Assembly: GCA_025677825.1 (NCBI GenBank) | Contig: JAIXMO010000002.1 | Coordinates: 496,001-560,000, forward strand | Length of the DNA stretch: 64,000 bases | From: Helicostylum pulchrum | Taxonomy: Eukaryota; Mucoromycota; Mucoromycetes; Mucorales; Mucoraceae | Reading direction: 5' to 3' | In this document: positions 12,720 to 23,290 of the stretch, in pieces | Numbering within the stretch: position 1 is the first letter of the stretch | How the letters are laid out: each line of letters begins with the position of its first letter | Position numbers and translations under genes: made by a program | Notes under the pieces: generated by a model | Database searches by the model: none | What the model saw: only the letters and a program-made list of their open reading frames with translations | What the model was told of the DNA's origin: nothing

Positions 12720-13602
12720 GAGTGCATCTACTTTTAAACCTTCAACTTTAGCTCCGATTTCCCCCCTTTTTTTCTTTTTTATAAAACGCGACGGCAAACC
12801 CTTTTAAGCATAAAACAATCAGATGGAATTGGTTATGAACGGTCCAAATACCTCGCCGTAGAACTTTACCTTCGTCTCCGTATTGAAGGCGTAAAAACAA
12901 TGAAGGCATCCGAAACTGCTGCTGAAACATTTTGGTACAATAAGTCTGTCACTTATCGCAGTAGAATGATTAGACTTTATGCCAAAAGTTATCTTGAGTC
13001 GGGCAAAATTGACGAAAGTATGCAAGGCAAGCATTCTAAAAGGGCATCTGTTTTGGATGACAACGATATCAAGGAAAAAGCACTTGAATGGTTTTGATCA
13101 GTACTAAAGTTCCAAAGAAACATTCCTACTTTACAGAACGAACTTCGAACCGTGATCCTTCCTGCAGCTATTGAAAACCATACGTTGAATGTTGAAGTTG
13201 ATGATAGTGGGGCCATTACTAATCCTTTGTCTATCGAATGCATTAGAAATAAGCTTATACAATGGGGTTTCCACTTTAAAGTTGTGGGTAAGTCATTTAC
13301 GCCAGAATGAAAAAAAAACCAGATAATACTTAGTTAATAACCTCTCTCATATTTAAAAGGTAAGGTAATTTATTTCGACGGTCACAAAAGAGAGGACGTA
13401 GTGACCTATAGAAAAGAATGGTCTCAAAGAGTCATGGAATACCAACGTTATGCAGAGACATATGGCTATGAAGACGTTAGTGTCGCTATTCCTCCTGCCT
13501 TGCCTGATAATATTAGACTTATTTCCTTATATAGAATCGGGATATCAATCCTCAAAAATGACCGTTTTTAAAAAAGTTGAAGGTTTAAAAGTAGATGCAC
13601 TT
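12720..13602 (+). mobile_element. TIR transposon with decayed DDE-type transposase, 883 bp
   Basis: A perfect 28-base inverted repeat bounds the element: the left copy at 12721-12748 begins AGTGCATCTACTTTTAAACC and the right copy at 13574-13601 is its reverse complement. Flanking TA dinucleotides at 12718-12719 and 13603-13604 fit a TA target duplication. Inside is a plus-strand coding remnant, 12900-13560. A related locus at 32.66-32.78 kb looks like the same host sequence without the insertion. The element is short for an autonomous DNA transposon, and the catalytic core after YFDGHKREDVV is missing. Confidence 0.65.
12900..13565 (+). pseudogene. Decayed DDE-superfamily transposase
   Basis: The reading frame starts MKASETAAETFWYNKS, passes through a TGA at 13095-13097, and continues SVLKFQRNIPTLQNELRTV. 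A phase-consistent intron of about 75 bases starting at 13288 (GTAAGT ... AAAAG) leads into GKVIYFDGHKREDVVTYRKE. The IRNKLIQWGFHFK ... YFDGHxRxDVVxYR module is what I know from fungal DDE-superfamily endonucleases, where it precedes the acidic catalytic residues. Here the frame ends soon after (ILKNDRF stop), so the D-D-E core is absent and the copy cannot be active. Confidence 0.6.
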
Positions 13603-13604
13603 TA

Positions 13605-14381
13605 TGCTCCACCCGACTGTAATACCGTGCATATATTGGGATCATTTTTCAAAGGTACGTAAAAAGTGATACGCCACGCTTTTTGAGCACGTAAATAGAA
13701 CGCGTACTAAGAATTACCTCTTCTTTTTCAACGTTTCAAAAAAAAAGACATGTGTATAACTTATAATAACAGAAAATGTCATGTTCAGATGTCAGGTTGT
13801 TCTATGAAAGGAGCAAGAAACGAACGTCTAAAGATGCAAATGATTGAATGCTCGGTCGTAAAACCTATTCATGTGGTAAAAAAGGAAACTGACTGGTAAG
13901 AAGCAATAAGGTGAATCACATAAAATTTTACAAACATATAATTTTTGGTAGCTTCGCACTACTTCATTTCGAAACGGAGGTCGATGCGTCTACTTTTTAC
14001 CATATATATTGTATTCAAAAAAAAGGTTGTGTGTCCGAGATTAGAAGGTGTAACAGTCAATCCAAGTCTGATAGAAAATCAGCCCGTTATTTACGTGAGT
14101 TTTTTTATAGCTTGTATCAATGAAAATAAATTAACGCGCATAATCAGCACACTTATTAGAGTTCCTTTCAGGTGCAACCAAGAATTGTTTCCTCGACAAG
14201 AATTCTGTGCCGTTGCCCTCCAAATAACACTGACAATACCAATAGCAACACATCTACCACAAACTCGAACAATACCAGTGCTGACCCATCAGCTTTAACC
14301 CCAACCACAACCAATAGTAATAGCAACCCCTCATCTATCACGAACCCAAACAATAGTAGTTTAAAGAAAAAAGTTCACTGA
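13605..14381 (+). pseudogene. 3' part of an unknown multi-exon gene interrupted by the transposon
   Basis: Exons ending at 13658, then 13773-13895, 13952-14094 and 14172-14381 have good GT-AG sites and mostly matching phases. They encode YAPPDCNTVHILGSFFKG, KCHVQMSGCSMKG, CFALLHFETEVDAST and a Pro/Asn/Thr-rich tail ending SSLKKKVH. The middle segment weakly recalls an RNA-recognition fold, but I do not claim it. An A8 tract at 14017-14024 breaks the frame between YHIYCIQKK and VVCPRLEGVTV, which alone leads to the GTGAGT donor. The apparent start MTVFKKVEGLKVDALY is coded by the transposon terminal repeat, so the true 5' end was displaced. A related fragment lies at 32.66-33.0 kb. Confidence 0.35.
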
Positions 14382-14454
14382 GATACCGGACTTCTAAAAT
14401 CGCTCACATAAGAAATCACTGCAGTTATAATAAATATTGGCTTTTATTTTTAAT
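14361..14454. repeat. Copy of the intron repeat found at 19978-20097
   Basis: About 90 bases match the intron of the small gene at 19.7-20.3 kb, including TGAGATACCGGACTTCTAAA. This copy lacks the inner part of a hairpin: ACTGCAGT here against ACTGCTAAAATTAGCAGT there. Confidence 0.8.
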
Positions 14455-14575
14455 GAAACAGGAAATGCGTTTTGGTCCCAGGTTTTTTAATACAAAGTAG
14501 TTGTTTTAGCTATATCTTTGATAAAAAAATAATTAAAAACGAACTTTTTTGGTTTTTTTTTTCGATTTTCGTTTT

Positions 14576-15161
14576 GGGGGTCAACCCCTTTTGTGTTTTT
14601 GTGGTTATTTTATCATTACTCTTGATACAATTTGCTTACCTTTGTGGAAAAAACATGAATAATATAGAACTCGTTTAGACACTTTTAATCCATTTTAAAT
14701 CATACTTTTAATGCAAAAACTGAAAATATAATCGCTGTTTTAGACGTTTTTTTTTTTGGGTAAAAAAATACTTTTTTAGTGTACAATCGTGTAACTATTT
14801 TCTGAGCTTCGCGATTACGTAAAATGTAGTTTTTTATTACCGTGTTTGGCTATAACACAGAATATAGATATTTAAAAACTATGTATTGGATATTAATAAA
14901 TAAAAGTGCACATCCAAAACTGGGCCAGAAAACGCGCTTTAAAGAATCCGCTAATTTAAGGACGCTTAACTCAAAATTCAGCGAAAAAAAACGTCTAAAA
15001 CCGAGATTACGCGGTCAGTATTTTTTGTAAAAATATGGTTTTAGATGGATTAAATGCGCCTAAAAGAGCACTTTATTATCATTGTTTTTTCACAGACTAA
15101 AACAATGTAGATACTGAGTAACTTAAAAAAAACCACAAAACCACAAAAGGGGTTGACCCCC
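14576..15161. mobile_element. Foldback (long inverted-repeat) element
   Basis: The two halves pair with each other. A 20-base perfect outer match (GGGGGTCAACCCCTTTTGTG at 14576-14595 and its reverse complement at 15142-15161) is followed inwards by imperfect matches 14684-14757 versus 14984-15054, including TTTAATCCAT and GTTTTAGACGTTTT. The centre is near 14.87 kb. There is no coding frame. It is probably a foldback or MITE-type insertion; ends beyond the outer match are not clear. Confidence 0.6.
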
Positions 15162-16327
15162 AAAAATGGTCAAAAATGACCAAAATGACCGACCAGAAAA
15201 AAATAGAAAAAATCGAGAAAAATATGCAATAAAAAGCAGATTTTTATAATTGATATTAAAGACAACATCCTAAGGAGTAAATTTTACTAAGTAACCTAGA
15301 AAAAAGAATCATTTCCTGATGTTTAATTCACAAAAAAAACGCCTTATTTCGATCACCGAAAAATGACCTTTTTTAGAAGTTACTTCTAAACCTTCACTTA
15401 AAAACACGCATTTTTAATGGAATAAAAGTTGAACAATAATTGATTATAACACTTTAAAGGGTTCTCGAGCTTGTCCAAGTTATTGTATAAAAAAATATGC
15501 TGTGTATATTTTTCTGTGAGAGCTCAAACATTAAAATTATGTTAAATTCTATTATTTTTTTATTGTTCTCAATTAAAACAGTACAAGCTATTTATTAGAA
15601 TACCACGTAACAATACATTTAAAAACTGCTAGATATGGTATATAGGACTAAAAAATATCTTTAAGTTCACTTTATTTGACTTACGCTGCATTCCTTTCCA
15701 ATATTCCATCACTTAGCAACAGTCTGTATTTAATTACTTTTCCTAGTTAAATTTCTGCTGATGCGCGCTCCATTCAAGTATAAATTAACCGTCTTTGTAC
15801 TTTAATTTATTTTGTAAGGTTTATTTTATTATCCTCTCTCTATCAGTTTGACTATTATCCCTTTTTTGGTTTAATAACATCGATTTTATTGTACACTTTT
15901 AGTGGCTTTATATAGTTTTCTTTGAAAGACGTTAATTATCTAGAGAAACTTACTTGGTATACATTGTAAAGGAAAAAAAGGGGGGGGGGGGTATTTATTT
16001 ATTTATTTTTTTTAAAAAAAAAAGATAGAATATGTGTGCTTAAAAAAATATATATAGCTCCAAACATTTAAGCCTGTGTGGCATGTTATTGATATTTGAC
16101 AACACTTTGTTTTTAACAAGAAAAGGATTCTGCAAGATACGTAGTTTTTTTTTTTCTACTAGAGTTTTGAGTCTCACTAAATGTATATGCAGAATGATAA
16201 TGTCAGGCCAATACTGAAGCCTAGTGGTGTATAAGATTATTCTTTTTTTTTAAAAAAAAAAACTATAATTGAGTATGACTTTATTTAATATAATGTAAAG
16301 AAAAGGTATAATAATACAAGTATGCCT
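15162..16327. other. AT-rich gene-free stretch
   Basis: No gene is supported. It holds a G10 run near 15970 and several A/T homopolymers. Nothing else was recognised. Confidence 0.5.
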
Positions 16328-17609
16328 TTATTCAAGGAGAGCGGGGACAGATGCTACGTATTCATCGTATCGTATCTCTTTCTTCCAGCTATATTGACTC
16401 ATATCCAGGTCAGTATGACATACTTCCCAAAAGTATCTGGTAATTTGAAGGAGATCGTTGATGGTACTCATATTAATAAAAAAAGGTAATTCGTGTATGC
16501 ATGAAGGAACCACAATCTCTCCTAGTTTCTTCATTACGTATACATGTTCATTTTCAATACTTGTTACAAAAAAAGTAACTTTAAAACCATGAATATTAAA
16601 TGAGAACACGTTTTGGATGCTGTTGATGTTTATAGTGCGTTGAGTAAACATAAGTAGCTTTATAATGTCGATATTCACTGCTTTTTGTGAGGCGCTCTCC
16701 AGTTTACATTCACCATAACCAATACATATGTTACCTGTGGTGATTATAGCGTCAGGTCTTTTCGATGAATAGTTTGCAGCTGCCTTGTTCGTCCAGCGCA
16801 AGAGGATATCTTCTCGTGTTTTAGAGAAGATTGACGTAAATAAAGGGTTAAAGTAAGTACTCCATAATTCGGATACTCCTAGCGTAGAAACTTCAACCTT
16901 GGTCTGAGGAAGGAAATTTAGCATTGATTCGAGACCCTTTAATAGATTTTTCTCATGAATTGATAAGTCTTTCGTGAGGGCAAGCTCTAGTAACTTGATC
17001 TTACCACGTTCCAATTCTAGCGCACCCATTCGTACATCGTAAATAATTTTAGCGGTGGATAAAAATACAATGTCTGTAACTGTAAAGGTGTTGTCTAATC
17101 CAGTGCATTCCCTAAGGATATCTAATACAGGGCCCCCAAATATTGAACTTGAAGCCTGCTGGGTTCATCCACCAGAAGAAGCGTATTAAAGCAAGCTGCC
17201 AATTCTGTAATATGTTTTTCGAAGATACCTTGTGATTTAGCCATTGTAAGAGCACAATGTCTTAAGCCAAATAGCATCTTTGAAACGTCTAAACCTTGGA
17301 CGAGCAATCTGCTTTGGGGTAAATCTACCTGCTCATGTTCACTCTCAACTACGGTAGTCGCGTTACTCATTGATCGGCCATTCCAAAATAATACAGCTTG
17401 TTCAGATTTTTCCCAAGTTTGCAACCGTTTCATCAAAGCATTTCTTTCATCAGCGTTTATCCATTTGCGTATAATACTACGATACCTTCTGTTACCTTTT
17501 AGTCTGTTGTCATAATGGAATTGTTCGAAAAAATTTTGTGGGGTCAGATCACTCGAGTTTTCCAAGCACCACCTTGCGTCGGCAGGTACACGCTGGATTT
17601 TTTTGGCAT
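16328..17609 (-). pseudogene. Frame-broken member of a fungal family with PD-(D/E)XK-like signature
   Basis: The N-terminal part reads PADARWCLENSSDLTPQNFF ... LAACFNTLLLVDEPS; the C-terminal part reads ASSSIFGGPVLDILRECTG ... LWSTYFNPLFTSIFSKTRED ... RPDAIITTGNICIGYGECKL ... YDEYVASVPALLE. RPDAII followed about nine residues later by GYGECK looks like the D-(x)n-ExK core of the restriction-endonuclease fold. I recall similar multi-copy proteins of unknown role in Mucoromycota. Two frame problems are visible. The ATG at 17607-17609 is one base out of frame with the protein across a T7 run (17598-17604). The two halves also differ by one frame near 17150-17165. It is a young pseudogene or carries two sequencing indels. 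Confidence 0.55.
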
Positions 17610-19655
17610 TTCAATCTGTTTACGTTAATTGTAAAATAAAGTGAAAGGGAAAGAATGTATCACACACACACACCAGGGGGGTTTTTTTTTAATTTTATAA
17701 ACAATGATGCACATTTTTTTATACAGTGTTTATTGGTTCTAGGTCTGTAATACTTGTAACAAAAGCAACGTTCGTCTCCAGTCCAATAACAAGGTTTTTT
17801 GTTGTACCAATTGTAGAACTTTGTTATGGAATATACATTATGCTTCAAAAATGTAGGATATTTGTTCGTTTGTCTGGAAGATCAGGAAAGGTCTTACACA
17901 AACAAAAGGGGTCTTTTCCCATCGCGTGTGTACATCCAATCAAAATTAATGCCAAGGAATGATCCATTCTAGTGGGTTCCACTTATAATTATATTTTAGC
18001 AAAAAAAAAAAAAAAAAAAAAACTCTTTTGACTTACTTTTTTTAAATGTAAGTTCTGCTTACCAGTAATTTATTTCTCGTATGGAACTGCAGTGAAGCGT
18101 TTACAATTAGGCGAATTCTACCCTTAATCTTAGCGTTGTGGGACCCGCGGATAGTAGCTGAACGTCCTCGTTACTGAGCCATTGTATTCCTTCTTGCGTG
18201 AGTTGGAAGCTTTGGTTTGGGTTCTGTTTGCATCTTGGAAAGCTTGGTCTTCTAGGCGAATTCTACCTTTGAACTTAGCGTTATGGGACCCGCGGATAGT
18301 AGCTGAACGTCCTCGTTACTGAGCCATTGTATTCCTTCTTGCGTGAGTTGGAAGCTTTGGTTTGGGTTCCATTCCATACCCCATTTTAGGAGTTCATTAC
18401 TGATTTTTTTTTAGCTTTTTTTTTATAGGTTTTAAAAGATGGCACTTTTTTTTGGAGATGGATACGAATACTACACTTAGAGACATAATTGAAGGCATCA
18501 CTATCCATTAGTATATGTTTTTTATCCCAATTTGGTTTTAGTTGCGCCATTTGATAAAATAAATTTTTATTTATTTGAAGGAGATAGAAGCGTGAGTTCC
18601 TCTTGGTTTCTTTACGTTTACAACGCTCTGCGTCTCAGAAGTAAGATGGTGATGAGCTATTAGAAGAGTCAAGATATGATGGTCAACGACCAGGCTTGGC
18701 CTGTCGAATTTGCGTTAAGAGAACACGTGAAGTAGCTTTGCAAAGCTACAGTTTTCATTGTTTAAAAAGATTGACGTTTGCTTTTAACTTTGTTATATGT
18801 GTATATAGTCAGCTTCGGCAAAGAAATTCAGAAGAAGCTGTTTGCATTTAATTTATAAAGAGGATTGAAGAAGGAAATGTCTGTGACCGAGGCCAAAAGC
18901 ATTTCGGTACGCCAGCTGATGGCCAATCTCCAGATTTTCTTTTTTGTTGAACAGCCTTAGTACAATGAATTGGAACGCTTGTTTTCTTGCTGGAAAAGAT
19001 CAAATTTTTTTTTAGTTTTTATAAAGAGCCTTTAGTCCGCTTATTACAAAAATCTAATAACAGGAAACAAAATTTCTTGTTTTTCTTAAGTATTCTTTTT
19101 TTTTTTTGTATGGGAACCGAAATTCCGTTTTTATTTAAAGTCCTTTGAATGTCATAATGAGGGAAATAAAAGACTGTTCTTAAGTATTCGTTTATAACGT
19201 CTCTCTGAATAACTCCCATTTGTAGCATACATCTTTTAGATAACTGCAGACCCGGGATTATTGATACCAGGAGTCGGTAACTCTTATATAACTTCGATTC
19301 TTTATGAAACTTTTTTTTTTTCGTATAAATTCAAGGTACCTATTAACTGTGAACGTGATAAGCTTCTATGTCACCTGCTCAAAAAATGAGAGACTATCAT
19401 AGATGGTCTATTTCTTGTAAGGCGCATATGCGTGACTGAATTTTTTTTGGAAGATTTTTAAAGCGTAGCAAAAACCAGTTTCGCCATCATGCAATAAAGT
19501 TTAATAGAATGGTAACAAACAAACAAAATGTAATCATATTTCGCTCATAATTTAGATGAGTCAGCGTGTAAACAATACTTTTGGGCTAAGCTTTTTAGAA
19601 AAGAAAAAGAGTTGCTTCGTAGGCTAAATAGTACATTCTTTACCATCTCTATCCA
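17610..19655. other. Relic-rich region without a clear gene
   Basis: No intact gene seen. It holds the 145-bp tandem duplication (18108-18373), an A20 tract near 18001, and decayed sequence at 18.5-19.0 kb that suggests an old mobile element without a diagnostic domain. A 62-residue minus-strand frame at 17660-17848 is Cys/Tyr-rich and unassigned. Confidence 0.45.
18108..18373. repeat. Direct tandem repeat, 145-bp period
   Basis: The unit starting AGGCGAATTCTACC at 18109 recurs at 18254. The second copy is nearly identical over about 117 bases, sharing GGACCCGCGGATAGTAGCTG, and then diverges after TGGTTTGGGTTC. The composition is more GC-rich than its surroundings. One minus-strand frame is open across a unit (LTQEGIQWLSNEDVQLLSAG), but the family is unknown. 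Confidence 0.8.
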
Positions 19656-20273
19656 TCAGAATGACGTTTCTCCTCTTGTAATGATACGGATACTTGGCTT
19701 ATTTATAAAATGTACTTTTTTCAAAACCAATTTTGCCAAGTTTTTGAGTCCATTATCAATCAGTTCTAAATCATCTAAACCGATAAGAAAATCTTCTAAT
19801 TCTAATGTTGTAAGGGCAAGAATTTTTGCGACGTTATCGACTACTGTACGCATTGGATCGCTGTTGTATTTAAATAATACAGTAGCGGCTATATTTAAGG
19901 GTGGCCGAAATGAGGAAGAAAAGCCACCCTTATATCGAACATTATCCTTATTATCGTGCAGTGAATAATTACTACTTCTAAAGAGAAAAAAGCTCACTGA
20001 GATACCGGACTTCTAAAATCGCTCACATAAGAAATCACTGCTAAAATTAGCAGTTATAATAAATATTGGTTTTTATTTTTTAAAGAAGTAGACATACCTT
20101 TCTAATAGCTTTTTAGACACATGAAGAAGGCCGATCAGATCCAAGTTTTGCTTTAAAATATCGAATACTTGGGACTCTGTCGTATTCAGGAGCACATCTC
20201 CATGTAACTTAATGTGTGTTTCCGATTTATTATATTTTACGCAACACTTACAGCTGAAATCAGGTGTAGACAT
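19656..20273 (-). CDS. Hypothetical small protein with Cys-rich N-terminus (165 aa)
   Basis: Exon 1 (20273-20098) starts MSTPDFSCKCCVKYNKSE and ends LLER in phase 2. Exon 2 (19977-19656) continues SSNYSLHDNKDNVRYKGGF and reaches TGA after IITRGETSF. The 120-base intron between them consists almost wholly of a repeat also found at 14.4 kb. The second half, with LTTLELEDFLIGLDDLELID, is Leu- and acid-rich. I do not recognise the family. The sequence is codon-like with no internal stop, so it is either a real accessory gene or a fragment of one. Confidence 0.45.
19978..20097 (-). repeat. Intron formed by a dispersed repeat
   Basis: GTATGT at the 5' end and CTTTAG at the 3' end bound an intron whose body matches 14361-14454. 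It contains the palindrome ACTGCTAAAATTAGCAGT at 20037-20054. Confidence 0.6.
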
Positions 20274-22103
20274 GTTTTATATTGTCCTTTAATATGATAA
20301 TCTCAATTCACGCTGTGGTTTAAAAAATTGCGGCACATTTACCTTTTATTTGTTGTGGTCATTCTTGTATTAAGCGAACCATAGCCGTTTGCATCCAGCA
20401 TATCACAGGAAAATCTTCCTTTAAAAAAGATGTGCACGTACTAGTTATATAAAAATATATTTTGCTTGTAAATATATGAGTTAATTTTTATCATAAACTA
20501 TACATTACTATTTTTATACATGCTTACTGTACTTTTCTTAATTCATGCGCTAAAAACAGGTTTTATTTATTTATCGTTCGACGTATAGCTTATTAATACT
20601 TGCTAAACTAGCTAATAATAGTTACCTTGTACATTGTTTTTTTTTCCCGCTAAAAACAAGAACTACCTGGCATCAAGCATCGTTTAACGCTAATCAAAAA
20701 AAGGAGGACTAAAAAAAAAGTTTTATAGCGAAAAAATAAGAAAGTAAAGGATGAATAGAAGAAAAGATATGGTAGTATCTAAAATATATACTAGGAAGAA
20801 GAAAAGAGATAATACTAGATAGGAAGAAGGAAATCTAAGTTAGATAAAAAAAAAGAGGGATTCCTGGTTTACGTTCTATTTACACGTTCAGAAAAGAAAT
20901 TGTGGTATATTACTTTTCACGTACCTTTATTTACAACGTTAAAACAAAAACAAAAGAAGCACAATGTCCTTTAAAAATAACAACCGGGTAGACCATTTTT
21001 GATACTGTGTTATTGCCCGTAGTAGCTGCTCTAAGAAGAACCATATCAGTTTGTACCGACATAAAAGAAAACAAAAAAGCTAAAAAAAATAAAACTACAT
21101 AAGACAAAGTTATCACCACTGAGACGCAAAAAGCGTGACAGTAAGTAAATGATTTATCTTGGGCTTTTTAAAATTAACTCCTAATTATATTTATACGAAA
21201 GAATATACCCTGGTTTTTGTCAGATCGACACTTCCTGCCAAGTCATTTAAATTACTTATGGAACGTCAGTATGAACATAACGGTATGACTCACAACACAA
21301 CTAAAAAATAGTAGCGGTATCAATACCTCATCTGTGCCTCCACATGTAAACGTAAAAGATAAAATCTACTGGGGTAAAAATAAAGTGCCAAAACATTAAG
21401 CATAGCAGTTCTTATAAATCTTTCGACAACCTCTTTTTTTTTTTCCATTGTTGAACAGGATTTTATTATGATCCTCATTGAGAGTAACTGCATATACCGT
21501 GGTGCCGGTTTATATACGGAGTGAGACTCTCATTATTACTCGGTCACTGCAGTCTATTGTCATATCAATCTACTAAACCATTTTTAAAAACACGCATAAT
21601 GATCCCAAAAGTATATCATTGTAAAAAAAAATATTTTAAGTTGATTTACGAACGTCAAAAATCCAAACAGTTAATATCTCATTGTTTGACAACAATAGTT
21701 ACACAACTTTCTTTTTTCTTTTTTCTTTTTTCTCATTTGACAATAACCGTCATAAACAACCGAAAACAAATCATTTGAATAAACTTCCCCTTTTCAAGAA
21801 AAAAAGGGGGGGGGGATAGTTGATTGGCATAAGGGACAACATATTTGGTATTTGATCATGTTTATTTTCCCTGTTCAATGGTAATTTATTAACGCGTACA
21901 TGTAAACTTTTTCCCTTTTGAATCACGCTAAAGTTGTTTGTCATAATACATATATAGATTTATTCCTACGACTCTAGAGTAAAAAAAAAATTTAATTAAG
22001 ATTAGCCCCCTCTTTTTTTTATATTGATAAGGTCTAGAATTTGACAATTAGAAAACAAAAACAAAAAATACTTTATATATAAACAAAAAAAAGGAAGGAA
22101 AAT
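20274..22103. other. Intergenic region, no supported gene
   Basis: AT-rich with poly-A/T and a G8-9 run near 21807. A minus-strand 62-residue frame at 20931-21119 begins with a hydrophobic stretch resembling a signal or membrane segment, but nothing else supports it. No RNA gene was recognised. Confidence 0.45.
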
Positions 22104-23080
22104 CTATGAGGACATACGATTGTTTGATGGAGGAAAGATTAATGGGGTTCTTTCGGTTTGTTCAATGAACACAGCGAATAAAGGCGCAGAAAAGTACGAG
22201 CTTTCTTTCTTCGTATTTTTGAAGGATGGTGGATGATGATGATAATATGGTAATTTAGTAGATTCTTTTGAATTGGATATAGAACTGGTTGATAACTCGT
22301 GTACTTTTAAAATCGTATCTGTTAACCAGAATTGAATAGCGTTCATAATTAAAGGAAATCTAAAAAAAAGATGTAAATTAATAAACCAATGAAATTATAT
22401 ATATATTTTTTTTTTACATTAGCATGACGAAAACTACTTGTGATCTTTCATCTGGTGTCCAATTGATACATTTTTCACCCAAAATGAATAACCACGGTGA
22501 ATTAACTAGAAGGATGTAAAGACAAAATTTTGCAAGTACTTCAGCTAGTAAAAACACTGACATTTGTCGTATCCAAGGTACCAACATTCTATCGAATGGA
22601 GGTGGACCGTATTCTCCTGTTTGGTATCCGTCGTTGAGATTAAATACGTCGAGTGTGGTTGATATCAAAGTAAACCAACACCATAGTAAAAAAACACCTA
22701 ATGTTGTATCTATAGCAACATTTAAAAAATACCAGGTACAAAGATTGGTTGATGGTCCTTGGTCTGGTTTACTGACTGCGTAACTTATACATATATTTAT
22801 ACAATGGATCATACCCGCACCTATAAATTGTTTACTGACGTCAAGTGCCCTTTTTTATTTGCGTCAGTAGTTAAAACTATGTAAATTTTTTGTTATATCT
22901 TTTTTTTTTGTATTAGTAGTAGTACCATATTTGAAGAGGTCGTTGGGGTGTCTCTGTTGAACGTTTATAGATTAATGTCAATAAAGCTGTAAAACATAAA
23001 CTAAGTTGTATAAATATTGCAAATCCATCCATTAATTCACAACTCTCGTTCTTTAAAGGTAGTTCGTCTGTTGTTATCAT
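22104..23080 (-). CDS. STIMATE/YPL162c-family multi-pass membrane protein
   Basis: Three exons (23080-22926, 22834-22418 and 22359-22104) join in phase to give 275 residues. Family landmarks are KQFIGAGMIHCINICISYAV, CTWYFLNVAIDTTLGVF, PPPFDRMLVPWIRQMSVFL and, across the last intron, VVFVMLIFPLIMNAIQFWL. The family covers fungal vacuolar membrane proteins (YPL162c) and animal STIMATE/TMEM110, an ER-plasma membrane junction regulator. Four or five hydrophobic segments are visible. The acceptor of exon 2 (GACGTCAG) was chosen over a nearer AG because only it keeps frame. The cytosolic tail is His/Pro-rich (YYHHHPPSFK). Confidence 0.85.
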
Positions 23081-23290
23081 TTGTTGTTGAAGCACGATTT
23101 TTTTTTTATAAAAAAAAACTATGAAAAAAGGAAAGCAATATTTTGTTTCAAAATAAAAAAAAAAGAGAGTATTTATAACAGAAGGAAAAAATAAATAAAT
23201 AAATAAGTAGGTCACGAGACTCTTTTTTTTTTTTTGATAACAAACGCAATGAAGCCTATTATTTTAAACCAACCCCCCTTTTTTTTATTA

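Noticed and set aside
13558..13660. ATG at 13558 as the start of a gene MTVFKKVEGLKVDALY
   Set aside because: That peptide is encoded by the transposon terminal repeat, and the same peptide appears in reverse at the other end; it is not a conserved gene start.
17660..17848. Cys/Tyr-rich minus-strand frame as a small secreted protein
   Set aside because: No signal peptide and it lies in decayed DNA next to a microsatellite-like CACACA run.
20931..21119. 62-residue minus-strand frame with a hydrophobic start
   Set aside because: No second exon, no homology recognised and AT-rich context; too weak for a gene call.
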